Of a stretch of 64,000 bases of DNA, positions 52,200 to 60,366 are shown piece after piece (the first letter of the stretch is position 1; each line of letters starts with the position of its first letter). A program made the translations under genes and the position numbers. The notes below the pieces were generated by a model. It saw only the letters and a program-made list of their open reading frames with translations, was not told the DNA's origin and did no database searches. The stretch is from Bacteroidales bacterium. Lineage in GTDB: Bacteria > Bacteroidota > Bacteroidia > Bacteroidales > F082. Where the stretch lies: assembly GCA_017649945.1 (NCBI GenBank), contig JAGCFU010000022.1:23293-87292 (forward strand), written 5' to 3'.

Positions 52200-53538
52200 G
52201 GTCTATCCCGTATAAATGCATCTTGTTATACAAAGTCTTACGGTCAATTTCCAACAATTTTGCGGCAACAGTCTTGTTTCCGCGCGCCTTTCTTAACGCC
52301 GCAAGAATCTGCTCTTTCTCGTCACCAGGTCGTAACGCCATATAATTGTCATCATCAGCCTTTTGAGTTCTGCTTGTAAGAACAGGCAGATTATCGGCAG
52401 TAATATCCTGATTCTCAGCAAATAAAGTAGCCCGACGTATCACATTTCTCAGTTCGCGCAGGTTGCCGTCCCAACGATGTTGTTTGAGATTGTTCAATGC
52501 TTCCGCCGTAATATGTTTAACATTCTTACCTAACTCTTCGTTAGCCTGCTCCAAAAAATGATATGAGAACTCTTCCAAATCCTCGATTCTGTCTCGTAAC
52601 GGCGGCACTTCTATGGAAAACTCATTGATTCTGTGATACAAATCCTGACGGAAACGTCCTTCCTCTATCGCTTTCTCCAAATTTTCGTTCGTCGCCGCCA
52701 CAATGCGCACATCCACTTTGATATCCTGTGCCGAACCCACCGGTCTGACTTTCTGTTCCTGCAACGCCCTCAGCAGCTGCTTCTGAACCTCGTACGGCAG
52801 ATTACCTACCTCATCAAGGAACACAGTGCCGCCTTTCGCCTCCTCAAAAACGCCTCTTTTGTCAGCAATGGCAGATGTAAACGAGCCTTTCATATGACCG
52901 AACAACTCCGACGGTGCCAACTCCATCGACAGGCTTCCGCAGTCGACAGCAATAAACGGCTTGTCTTTACGCCCGCTCTGTTCGTGTATCATCCTCGCGA
53001 TATATTCCTTTCCCGTTCCACTCTCTCCAAGAATGAGCACCGACATCTTCGTAGGCGCCACAAGTTTCACATGATTATAAACCCTCTGAATAACCGAACT
53101 ATTACCCTTAACCATCGTCGCGACGCCCTTCTCCATCTTCTCTTTCTTATCCGTCTTATCTTCCTTCTCTTTCTTATCCTGTTTAAGCGCCAAGTCAATC
53201 TTCTGCTGCAGAATTTCAGGAATTATAGGCTTTTTCAGATAGTCAAAAGCCCCGAGTTTTATAGCGTTGACAGCAGTCTGTACATCCGCATAGCCCGTCA
53301 TTATAATAAAAGGTGTCGTAATATTGTCCTCTCTCAACGAAGTGAGAAACATGATGCCGTCTCCATCCGGAAGACGCAAATCGCTTAGAATCAGGTCATA
53401 TCGTGAAGCCGCAGAAGCTTTCAAAGCTTGTTCAAGACTCGACGCAAGGACCACATCCCAGCTGTTTCTCTGGAACCATGTCTTCAGCATCACACCATAA
53501 GACACGTCATCATCGACTATCAATATCTTTTTTGACAT
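52192..53538 (-). CDS. NtrC-family sigma-54-dependent response regulator
   Basis: From the ATG at 53538 the protein has 448 residues. A receiver domain (1-115) carries phospho-acceptor D53 ('LILSDLRLPDGDG'). An AAA+ domain follows with 'GESGTGKEYIAR' (Walker A), the sigma-54 contact loop as GSFTSA instead of GAFTGA, and 'GGTVFLDEVGNL'. A Fis-type helix-turn-helix ends it ('GNKTVAAKLLEIDRKTLYNKM'). Residues 120-137 are a Lys/Glu/Asp linker made by a 9-bp-type repeat. Promoter position 53559-53566 excludes the longer frame. The cognate kinase is not adjacent. A sigma-54-like promoter is present at hsp20. Confidence 0.92.
   Translation of the reverse strand: MSKKILIVDDDVSYGVMLKTWFQRNSWDVVLASSLEQALKASAASRYDLILSDLRLPDGDGIMFLTSLREDNITTPFIIMTGYADVQTAVNAIKLGAFDYLKKPIIPEILQQKIDLALKQDKKEKEDKTDKKEKMEKGVATMVKGNSSVIQRVYNHVKLVAPTKMSVLILGESGTGKEYIARMIHEQSGRKDKPFIAVDCGSLSMELAPSELFGHMKGSFTSAIADKRGVFEEAKGGTVFLDEVGNLPYEVQKQLLRALQEQKVRPVGSAQDIKVDVRIVAATNENLEKAIEEGRFRQDLYHRINEFSIEVPPLRDRIEDLEEFSYHFLEQANEELGKNVKHITAEALNNLKQHRWDGNLRELRNVIRRATLFAENQDITADNLPVLTSRTQKADDDNYMALRPGDEKEQILAALRKARGNKTVAAKLLEIDRKTLYNKMHLYGIDLT
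53131..53182 (-). repeat. GGATAAGAA-type repeat encoding the NtrC-type linker
   Basis: On the coding strand GGATAAGAAAGAGAA occurs twice, separated by GGAAGATAAGAC, giving QDKKEKEDKTDKKEKMEK. It belongs to the same repeat family as 26063-26107 but is more diverged. Confidence 0.7.
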
Positions 53539-53558
53539 AATAAATTCTGCTCGTTCTG

Positions 53559-53566
53559 CAAAAATA
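53559..53566 (-). promoter_or_regulatory. -7 box TATTTTTG of the NtrC-type gene
   Basis: A consensus box followed by CA, 20 bases before the ATG at 53538. Confidence 0.7.
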
Positions 53567-53599
53567 AATATTTTATTCTTACACGTGGAAAAAAAGTAT

Positions 53600-53638
53600 A
53601 AAAAAATAGAAATCCGGCACCAGGCGGTGTCGGATTTC
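53600..53638 (-). terminator. Intrinsic terminator of the coiled-coil lipoprotein gene
   Basis: A 13-bp stem GAAATCCGACACC/GGTGCCGGATTTC (one G-U pair) with a 4-base loop, followed on the minus strand by TATTTTTTT. It isolates the lipoprotein gene from the NtrC-type gene. Confidence 0.88.
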
Positions 53639-53665
53639 CGTAAATATTGAAAACGAGCAGAAAAA

Positions 53666-54523
53666 TTACTTGGTTTGAACAACCAAATATTTTGTTACAT
53701 TCCAGAACATTTCCGGATCTGTAATTTCTAATGTAACAGTCTTCTTACCGTCAGCATTACCTGGGACGAGATTGTAAGAACCTGTTGGGTGATTTGAAAG
53801 AACAACTGCTTTCTTTGCATCGAAAGTGATAGTTGTGAGTTCACGCTTGTCACCCTTTGTGAACACCTCTGTAGGGACGCCACTCTTCAAGATATTCTTT
53901 GCATTGAGCATAACGCCTTTCTCTTTCAGTTCTTTCTTTGTACCTGCGATGTAATAAACAGTGTTCAACTCTGTATCCTGAGCCATGTTGCGGCTGTTGA
54001 GATCGTTGATCTGGTTATTAGCATTGTTGAGGTTTGCGTTGAGGTTTGAAACCTGTGTGTTTAAGTTAGCAATCTGACCATCTTTCTCTGCAATCTGAGC
54101 CTGAAGGTTTGCAATCATCTCTTCTTTTTCAGCGAGCTGAGCCTGGAGCTTCTTGATCTGTGCACGGAGGTTGGCGTTGTTTCTGTTGGCCTTTGCCAAT
54201 GCGTCGCTCAATGAATCCAAACGTGCATGATTTGCAGCCATGACTTCCTTGATTTGAATGATCTCAGAAATGATCTGATCTCTTTCACTTCCCTCTTGCT
54301 TTACCAAAAGGATACCTTCTGCATCACGAATTGCCTGAAGATTGTTCTCGACTTCGTTGATGATACCCATTGCTGAATTGAATTCGTTTTCAAGATTCTG
54401 TGCCTCAATTGAAAGAGATTCCTTCTCTGCCAATAAAGTCTGATACTTCTTTGAACTCTCAACGCATGAGCTTAACATAACAGCTACTAATGCTACTGAT
54501 AAAATTGTTAATACTTTTTTCAT
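53666..54523 (-). CDS. Coiled-coil lipoprotein, function unknown
   Basis: A lipoprotein signal with C20 ('MLSSC') is followed by 160 residues of heptad-patterned coiled coil, including tandem 'QAQLAEKEEMIANLQAQIAE'-like units (about residues 125-165) rich in Ala, Asn and Gln. A C-terminal globular domain (about residues 185-285) has 'YYIAGTKKELKEKGVM', a segment frequent in Bacteroidota lipoproteins of this kind. It may form trimeric or dimeric rods in the periplasm. It is a monocistronic unit with a long leader of about 195 bases and a strong terminator. Confidence 0.8.
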   Translation of the reverse strand: MKKVLTILSVALVAVMLSSCVESSKKYQTLLAEKESLSIEAQNLENEFNSAMGIINEVENNLQAIRDAEGILLVKQEGSERDQIISEIIQIKEVMAANHARLDSLSDALAKANRNNANLRAQIKKLQAQLAEKEEMIANLQAQIAEKDGQIANLNTQVSNLNANLNNANNQINDLNSRNMAQDTELNTVYYIAGTKKELKEKGVMLNAKNILKSGVPTEVFTKGDKRELTTITFDAKKAVVLSNHPTGSYNLVPGNADGKKTVTLEITDPEMFWNVTKYLVVQTK

Positions 54524-54669
54524 TTTGTTATAATTTTTGAATTAGTCTGTGCTAACGTCTGTGTTTGGTACCAAAATCGTGCCAAACTCTATTTTTTAAT
54601 AAAAATTTTGTTAAATACTTGATAATCAATAATTATTCAATTATCGTATTTCGCCTCAAACATCCAACC

Positions 54670-54708
54670 GTGTGGAAAACTGTGGAATTGTTCCTCAACA
54701 TTCCACAC
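54670..54708 (-). promoter_or_regulatory. Leader with mutually exclusive hairpins
   Basis: In the minus-strand leader the segment at 54700-54708 can pair with 54681-54688 (TGTGGAAT/ATTCCACA) or with 54670-54677 (GTGTGGAA/TTCCACAC), each 8 bp. The two stems exclude each other. It starts about 10-15 bases after the predicted transcript start. No known riboswitch was recognised. Confidence 0.4.
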
Positions 54709-54726
54709 AACTCATTTTCAACAGTG

Positions 54727-54734
54727 CAAATTTA
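54727..54734 (-). promoter_or_regulatory. -7 box TAAATTTG of the coiled-coil lipoprotein gene
   Basis: It fits TAnnTTTG followed by CA. It is 203 bases before the ATG, the longest leader in the window. Confidence 0.5.
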
Positions 54735-54766
54735 CGAAAATATTTGATACATAGCGCAATAATTTT

Positions 54767-54774
54767 TATTTTTG
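54767..54774 (+). promoter_or_regulatory. -7 box TATTTTTG of the MATE operon
   Basis: A consensus box followed by CA, 16 bases before the GTG start at 54791. Confidence 0.7.
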
Positions 54775-54790
54775 CATAAAATTTTTTCTC

Positions 54791-56098
54791 GTGAATCGTT
54801 CGATATTAAAATTGGCAATTCCAAACATCATCAGCAACGTAACCATCCCGTTGCTGGGACTGGTCGACATGATACTGATGGGGCATCTCAGCTCCCCGAT
54901 TTACATAGGAGCCATCGCCCTCGGCGGCACTATCTTCAGCGTGCTTTACTCTTTTTTCAGTTTCCTGCGCGCCGGCACCACCGGATTCACCGCACAAGCC
55001 TATGGAGCAAAAGACACATCAGAAGAAAGCTACTCGCTATACAGGTCGATGACAATAGCTGTTTTGGCATTCCTATTAATATTATGCATACAAAAACCTA
55101 TCGCCAAACTCAGCCTGAATCTTCTCGACGGCAGCGATGACCTCAAAAACCTCGCCATAACATATTTTTTCGTCAGAATATGGGCTGCACCGGCCAACAT
55201 GCTCCTCTACTGCTTCAACGGATGGTTCATAGGAATGCAAAACACCAAAATTCCGATGGCAATAGCCATAATAATCAACGTGTTAAACATCGCATTCAGC
55301 ATATTCTTCGTATTGGTGATGAAACAAGACGTCGTCGGAGTTGCCCTCGGCACCGTCATCGCACAATACTGCGGACTCCTCACCGCGTTTATTTTCATCT
55401 TCACCAAATATAAGAAGCATCTCATCAGAATAGACGTTCATATATTATTGAATATCAATAAATTAAAGAGATTTTTCAAGGTCAACACCGACTTGATGAT
55501 TAGAAGCATACTACTGGTTTTCACCATCGCGTTTTTCACAAACCAATCGGCAAAACTTGGAGATAACATTTTGAGTGTCAACATGATACTTCTGCAATTT
55601 TTCTATATATTCTCATATTTCACTGACGGTTTCGCATACGCCGGAGAAGCTCTCGTCGGGAAATTCATCGGAGCCCGCGACTCGGAAAACCTGCGAAGCG
55701 TAGTGATGCATCTTTTCAAATGGGGTGCTTTAATAAGCGTGCCTTTTGCCATCTTGTATGCCCTCTTCCCCACCACGTTCGTGAAAATGATATCCGACAA
55801 TCCTGTCATCATCAGTGAGATTCGTCCTTATTATATATATATGGTGCTGATTCCGATAATAACCTTCGCCGCCTTCCTCTGGGACGGCATATACATCGGC
55901 GCAACAGCCTCAAAAGCCATCCGCAACACCATGATTATCTCTTCCGTCATGATTTTCCTGCCTATGTGGCACTTCCTGACACCTCTTTGGAACAACCACG
56001 GACTCTGGATTGCCTTCCTCGGATTTATGATAGCAAGAGGCGTATCCATGACATTCTTCGCAAAGAAAAACATCCTTCAACTTCCTAATAATCAATAA
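54791..56098 (+). CDS. MATE-family efflux transporter, GTG start
   Basis: The 435-residue protein has twelve hydrophobic helices in two halves. Each half opens with a MATE-type segment: 'AIPNIISNVTIPLLGLVDMILMGHLS' (residues 7-32) and 'FFKVNTDLMIRSILLVFTIAFFTNQSAKLG'. It exports drugs or metabolites with Na+ or H+. It is closest by pattern to the DinF-like subgroup. No ATG lies near the conserved start, and the GTG sits well placed behind the -7 box. The next gene starts two bases after the stop. Confidence 0.92.
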   Translation: MNRSILKLAIPNIISNVTIPLLGLVDMILMGHLSSPIYIGAIALGGTIFSVLYSFFSFLRAGTTGFTAQAYGAKDTSEESYSLYRSMTIAVLAFLLILCIQKPIAKLSLNLLDGSDDLKNLAITYFFVRIWAAPANMLLYCFNGWFIGMQNTKIPMAIAIIINVLNIAFSIFFVLVMKQDVVGVALGTVIAQYCGLLTAFIFIFTKYKKHLIRIDVHILLNINKLKRFFKVNTDLMIRSILLVFTIAFFTNQSAKLGDNILSVNMILLQFFYIFSYFTDGFAYAGEALVGKFIGARDSENLRSVVMHLFKWGALISVPFAILYALFPTTFVKMISDNPVIISEIRPYYIYMVLIPIITFAAFLWDGIYIGATASKAIRNTMIISSVMIFLPMWHFLTPLWNNHGLWIAFLGFMIARGVSMTFFAKKNILQLPNNQ

Positions 56099-56099
56099 G

Positions 56100-57380
56100 A
56101 TGCACATTCTATCAAAATCGACATATATCAAAGGCGAACAATGCGAAAAGGCTCTGTATCTCTTCAAAAACCGGCCGTTTTTGCGTGACAAGCTTAGCAT
56201 GGAACAACGCGCAAAATTCAAACGCGGCACCGACGTCGGAATCCTCGCACAACAATATTTTCCAGGCGGCATCAACATGACTCCGAGTTCACCTTCACAA
56301 TTCAGCAAAAAAGTTGTTGAAACGCTTAAAAATCTCACAAATCCAGCCGTCAACGTGATGTATGAGGCTGTGTTTCAATACGATGACACTCTTATCATGC
56401 TCGACATCATCGTTCGAGACGGCGACAAATGGCGCGCGATAGAAGTGAAAAGTTCTCTCAGCCTCAGCCCAACTTACATGAAAGACGCCGCACTGCAATA
56501 CTACGTACTAAAAGGCTGCGAAGTGCCTCTCTCCGACATCCAGCTGATGTACATCAACGCTGATTATGTCAGAAACGGAGACTTGGATTTATCACAACTT
56601 TTTGTATTTCAATCAGTTAAAGAATATGCAGAGCAATATCAGGATGTGATTGCAAAAAATATTGCGCACTTCAAAGACATCATAAAACAGCCTCATTCAC
56701 CGAAGATTCCTATTGGTAACCAGTGCGAGAGCCCTTACCGTTGCGAGTTTCACGGTCATTGCTGGAAAGACGTTCCTAACGAGGCCGACAAACCGTATTC
56801 CATTGATTACAAGCTGCTTTACGATCTCATCGGCGATCGTAACCAGTCTACAGCATTCCTGAACTTGCTGTTTTACCGCCCTGCTGTGCCTCTCTTCGAC
56901 GGCGACAAGCCATACACCGAGTTCATCATCGGGTTCTCAATACTCTCAAACAACGGCAGATTCGACAGAGTATACGACTGGAACTGCCTCGACGACCTCT
57001 CAAAATGGCAGGAAAGTCTTAAAATTCTGACAGAACAATTAGCCGGCTTTGAACGCGTAGTGTGCTTCGCGCCACAAAACATCACAGCATCTCTACAAAA
57101 GTATAACATATTGGAATCCAAGGAGTTAAACTATAAAATTCTTAACTTCCGCGAGGTCCTTCAACAAGCTGATTTCCATCATGAGAAAGTGAAATCCGAC
57201 TTCTCTTTGAAAAACGTATACGAAAGCGTCTTTCCCGACAAAACTCTGTTTGAGCACAGCCGCATCATCTTAAACGCCTTAAGCGATAACGTATTGGAAA
57301 GAAGCATGATTACCAGCGATTTGGAAGAGGAGAACAAAGCTTTGCGCGAGATTTTCAAAAAAGTTATCAACATCTTATAA
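56100..57380 (+). CDS. Cas4/DUF2779-like nuclease with Fe-S cysteines
   Basis: The N-terminal half resembles DUF2779/Cas4-type PD-(D/E)XK nucleases: 'LSKSTYIKGEQCEKALYLFK' with the first Cys, the catalytic 'IEVKSSLSLS' (E-x-K) near residue 115 and the closing cluster 'CESPYRCEFHGHC' (about residues 210-222). Together these supply four cysteines for an iron-sulfur site. The C-terminal half looks like a degenerate exonuclease (RNase H-like) domain as in full DUF2779 proteins. No CRISPR genes are nearby. It probably works in DNA repair, next to the dnaB gene. Substrate unknown. Confidence 0.72.
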   Translation: MHILSKSTYIKGEQCEKALYLFKNRPFLRDKLSMEQRAKFKRGTDVGILAQQYFPGGINMTPSSPSQFSKKVVETLKNLTNPAVNVMYEAVFQYDDTLIMLDIIVRDGDKWRAIEVKSSLSLSPTYMKDAALQYYVLKGCEVPLSDIQLMYINADYVRNGDLDLSQLFVFQSVKEYAEQYQDVIAKNIAHFKDIIKQPHSPKIPIGNQCESPYRCEFHGHCWKDVPNEADKPYSIDYKLLYDLIGDRNQSTAFLNLLFYRPAVPLFDGDKPYTEFIIGFSILSNNGRFDRVYDWNCLDDLSKWQESLKILTEQLAGFERVVCFAPQNITASLQKYNILESKELNYKILNFREVLQQADFHHEKVKSDFSLKNVYESVFPDKTLFEHSRIILNALSDNVLERSMITSDLEEENKALREIFKKVINIL

Positions 57381-57398
57381 ACAAATTATCATTATTCA

Positions 57399-57406
57399 TA
57401 ATTTTG
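57399..57406 (+). promoter_or_regulatory. -7 box TAATTTTG touching the dnaB start
   Basis: The box ends four bases before the dnaB ATG at 57411, which predicts a leaderless or nearly leaderless transcript. Confidence 0.6.
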
Positions 57407-57410
57407 TGGT

Positions 57411-58958
57411 ATGAATAATGAAAGCATAAAGAAATCAGGTTTTGTTAGGTCACAGGCCGCTGCTTCAAGCGTGGATGTGCTTAATAGTCAAGGACGTATA
57501 CCACCTCAAGCCGTTGACTTGGAGGAAGTCGTTTTAGGTGCGCTCATGCTCGAAAAAGAAGCCGTGAACGCTGTGATTGACATTTTGTCGCCGGAGGTGT
57601 TTTACAAGGAGGCGCATCAGATAATTTTCGCCGCCATCAAGGATCTGTTCACCAAATCAGAGCCTGTCGACATCCTCACGGTCACCAACCATTTGAAATC
57701 GACAAACGACCTTGAGGCTGTTGGCGGTCCGTATTACATCTCGCAGCTCACCAACCGCGTCGTATCATCAGCAAATATCGAGTATCACTCACGCATCATA
57801 TTGCAGAAATACATACAGCGTCAGCTGATTCAGATATCTTCAGAGACTATCAAAGACGCTTACGAGGACTCTGCCGACGTGTTCGACCTCTTGGATACCG
57901 CTGAAAACAAACTGTTCCAAATCAGTGAGAACAACCTGCGCCGTAACTACGACCAGATGCCCGACCTCGTGAAACTCGCCATCGACGACATTGAGAAGGC
58001 CAAAAACGCAGGTTCTTCACTGCGTGGCGTGCCTTCTGGCTATACCGAGCTCGACCGCATCACGCAAGGATGGCAGAAATCCGACCTCATCATCCTCGCC
58101 GCCCGTCCGAGTATGGGTAAAACGGCATTCGCACTAAACATGGCTCGTAACGCCGCCGTCGACTTCAACAAACCTATCGCTTTCTTCTCACTCGAGATGT
58201 CGTCAGTGCAACTCGTAACACGTCTGATATCTTCAGAGACATCATTAACTGCCGACAAACTGCGTTCAGGACAGCTCGCCGAATACGAATGGCAGCAACT
58301 GAACACAAAAGTGTCACCGCTCATCAATGCGAAACTGTTTATAGACGATACACCTCAGCTTTCTGTCTTCGACCTCCGTGCCAAATGCCGCCGACTCAAG
58401 CAGCAACACGATATTCAGATGATTTTTATTGATTATCTGCAACTTATGACGGCAAAAACGGAGAAAAACGGTAACCGTGAGCAGGAAATCAGTAATATCT
58501 CACGTTCATTAAAGAGTCTTGCAAAGGAATTGAACATCCCTGTTCTCGCACTTTCGCAGCTGTCACGTAGCGTAGAGACACGTCCAGGTTCAAAAAAGCC
58601 TATCCTCTCCGACCTTCGTGAGTCAGGTGCTATCGAGCAGGACGCTGACATGGTATTGTTCATCTATCGTCCTGAGTATTATGGACTTAGCGAAGACGAA
58701 GACCATACTTCAACGAAAGGGAAAGCGGTAGTGAGCATCGCTAAGCACCGTAACGGTAAACTCGGTGATGTGGAGCTTCGTTTCGTTGGACAATATGCGC
58801 GTTTCGAGGATCTTGAACAGGACTACACCAAGAGTTTCGGTGGCGGCTCCAACGCGGGTGGCAACGACCAACCTTCACAGTTTGCGCCTAATGCCAACTT
58901 CAACGCCCCGAATGAGCGCCGCATCGGGTCAAAAATGAACGACGACGTCCCATTCTAA
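57411..58958 (+). CDS. dnaB: Replicative DNA helicase DnaB
   Basis: The 515-residue ring helicase has an N-terminal primase-binding domain from about residue 29 ('RIPPQAVDLEEVVLGALMLE') and a RecA-like core with Walker A 'ARPSMGKTAFALNMARNAA', 'FSLEMS', 'LSQLSRSVE' and 'SDLRESGAIEQDADMV'. A flexible Gly/Asn-rich tail follows, ending 'NDDVPF', which resembles SSB-type acidic tips. The first 28 residues are an extra basic leader. There is no other start that keeps the whole domain. Confidence 0.97.
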   Translation: MNNESIKKSGFVRSQAAASSVDVLNSQGRIPPQAVDLEEVVLGALMLEKEAVNAVIDILSPEVFYKEAHQIIFAAIKDLFTKSEPVDILTVTNHLKSTNDLEAVGGPYYISQLTNRVVSSANIEYHSRIILQKYIQRQLIQISSETIKDAYEDSADVFDLLDTAENKLFQISENNLRRNYDQMPDLVKLAIDDIEKAKNAGSSLRGVPSGYTELDRITQGWQKSDLIILAARPSMGKTAFALNMARNAAVDFNKPIAFFSLEMSSVQLVTRLISSETSLTADKLRSGQLAEYEWQQLNTKVSPLINAKLFIDDTPQLSVFDLRAKCRRLKQQHDIQMIFIDYLQLMTAKTEKNGNREQEISNISRSLKSLAKELNIPVLALSQLSRSVETRPGSKKPILSDLRESGAIEQDADMVLFIYRPEYYGLSEDEDHTSTKGKAVVSIAKHRNGKLGDVELRFVGQYARFEDLEQDYTKSFGGGSNAGGNDQPSQFAPNANFNAPNERRIGSKMNDDVPF

Positions 58959-58980
58959 TTTAGGATAAACGCCTTACGGC

Positions 58981-59066
58981 TGATAAGAATGATAAAGGAG
59001 GATAAAATCTTATCCTCCTTATCTTTTTCTTATCCTTCTTATCCTTTTCTTATCCTTCTTATCCTT
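58981..59066 (-). repeat. GGATAAGAA-type repeats between dnaB and arcC
   Basis: On the minus strand about six units (GGATAAGAA, with spacer variants AAGGATAAG) run from just after the arcC stop, and two plus-strand units face them. It is the longest non-coding copy of this family in the window. Confidence 0.8.
58991..59028 (+). terminator. Intrinsic terminator of dnaB
   Basis: GATAAAGGAGGATAA pairs with TTATCCTCCTTATC (one bulged A), followed by TTTTT. The stem is built from two opposing units of the GGATAAGAA repeat family. Confidence 0.72.
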
Positions 59067-60004
59067 TATTTGGTAATGCGAGTACCTGCGTTAGGATTAC
59101 CGAGGCTTGCGGCGTCTGTGATAACAGCCTCATGGCCTGTTTCCTCGACGAATTTGATAGCAGCGCGCATCTTTGGTGCCATCGAACCTTCGGTAAACTG
59201 ACCTTCTTCCAGGTATTTCTTTGCTTCAGCAACGGTAATCTTACCGAGAGCCTTCTCGTTTTCCTTACGGAAATTGATGTAAGCCTGAGGAACGTCTGTC
59301 AGAATATAGAATTCGTCAGCTTTCACCTTAACTGCTGCGAGTGACGAAGCGAGGTCTTTGTCGATAACTGCCTCAACACCAACATAGTAACCGTCCTTTT
59401 CAACCACCGGGATACCGCCGCCACCAGCTGTCACGACGATATTACCTTGTCTCGAAAGCAACTCAACAAGTTCTATATTATTGATTTCCAACGGTTTAGG
59501 CGACGCCACAACTTTACGCCAGCCTCTTCCTTTCGGGTCTTCTTTGAAGATAGCACCAGTGGCGGCGGCATATTCCTCTGCCTCTTCCTTTTCATAATAA
59601 GGACCTACTGGTTTTGTAGGATTCTTAAACATCGGGTCATTGCCGTCAACAAGCACGCGTGTCACCAAAGTGACGATATTATGCTTAAATCCATGTTTTG
59701 AAAGCACCTTACGGAAACCGGTCTCGATAAGATAACCGATAGAACCCTGTGTTTCAGAAACACAAAAATCCATTGGCATAGCCTGCACGTCAAACATCTT
59801 AGCACCAGCCTCATGCTGAAGCATTACATTTCCGACCTGCGGACCGTTACCGTGACCAATGATAAGATTATCACCGTTTTTTATGAAGCTCATCAAAGCT
59901 TCACAAGTCTCTGTCACATTCTCAATCTGTTCTTTGTAAGTACCTTTCTGATTGCTTCTCAACAATGCGTTTCCGCCGAGAGCCACAACAACTAATTTAC
60001 TCAT
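59066..60004 (-). CDS. arcC: Carbamate kinase
   Basis: It makes ATP from carbamoyl phosphate and ADP. The 312-residue protein has 'VVALGGNALL', 'LIIGHGNGPQVGNVMLQ', 'VTLVTRVLVDGNDPMF' with 'PTKPVGPYY', the nucleotide segment 'VVTAGGGGIPV', and 'DKDLASSLAA'. The partners arcA and arcB (arginine deiminase route) are not adjacent, so the carbamoyl-phosphate source is unclear. It is the last gene after an EamA-like protein and a small lipoprotein. Confidence 0.96.
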   Translation of the reverse strand: MSKLVVVALGGNALLRSNQKGTYKEQIENVTETCEALMSFIKNGDNLIIGHGNGPQVGNVMLQHEAGAKMFDVQAMPMDFCVSETQGSIGYLIETGFRKVLSKHGFKHNIVTLVTRVLVDGNDPMFKNPTKPVGPYYEKEEAEEYAAATGAIFKEDPKGRGWRKVVASPKPLEINNIELVELLSRQGNIVVTAGGGGIPVVEKDGYYVGVEAVIDKDLASSLAAVKVKADEFYILTDVPQAYINFRKENEKALGKITVAEAKKYLEEGQFTEGSMAPKMRAAIKFVEETGHEAVITDAASLGNPNAGTRITK

Positions 60005-60022
60005 GTCTGTATTTTTTTATTC

Positions 60023-60355
60023 TTATTTTCTCCTAAAAGTCACCGAATATCCGGATTGTGAGAGGATTAACTCATTGTCAGTCACCTTCTCAATCTTCAT
60101 GGTGTCCGAAAAATCCCTTTTCACCGAACCTATATTCTTACCTTTCAATATAAGCAAGTCACCTTTTTTCTCCCAGGACTCATACTTCACAAAATCCACG
60201 TTGATATCATCAGCAGTGCCGTCTTTGTAAAGCACGAAACCCTGTTCCTGAGTATAACTCGTCTGGGGCTGCACCCATGTTCCGACCAACGGAGAGGTGC
60301 ACGAAATCATCGAAAAAGAGAGTGCTAAAGCACTGAACAACAATACTTTTTTCAT
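60023..60355 (-). CDS. Small lipocalin-like lipoprotein
   Basis: A lipoprotein signal with C19 ('SMISC') is followed by a short beta-barrel pattern beginning 'GTWVQPQTS' and ending 'GYSVTFRRK', similar to lipocalin-like domains that Bacteroidota use in small lipoproteins. It has 110 residues. Ligand unknown. It starts 11 bases after the EamA-like gene and is followed after 18 bases by arcC. Confidence 0.72.
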   Translation of the reverse strand: MKKVLLFSALALSFSMISCTSPLVGTWVQPQTSYTQEQGFVLYKDGTADDINVDFVKYESWEKKGDLLILKGKNIGSVKRDFSDTMKIEKVTDNELILSQSGYSVTFRRK

Positions 60356-60366
60356 ATTAAATCAAA

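Noticed and set aside
53539-53682. Extended start of the NtrC-type regulator at 53682
   Set aside because: The receiver domain begins at MSKKILIVDDD, the -7 box lies between the two starts, and the extension runs through the terminator of the neighbouring gene.
54600-54710. Possible replication origin: AT-rich stretch with DnaA-box-like TTTTCCACA and ATTCCACA motifs
   Set aside because: No perfect TTATCCACA box, only two or three weak matches that are better explained by an RNA hairpin set. No origin-linked genes such as dnaA are adjacent.
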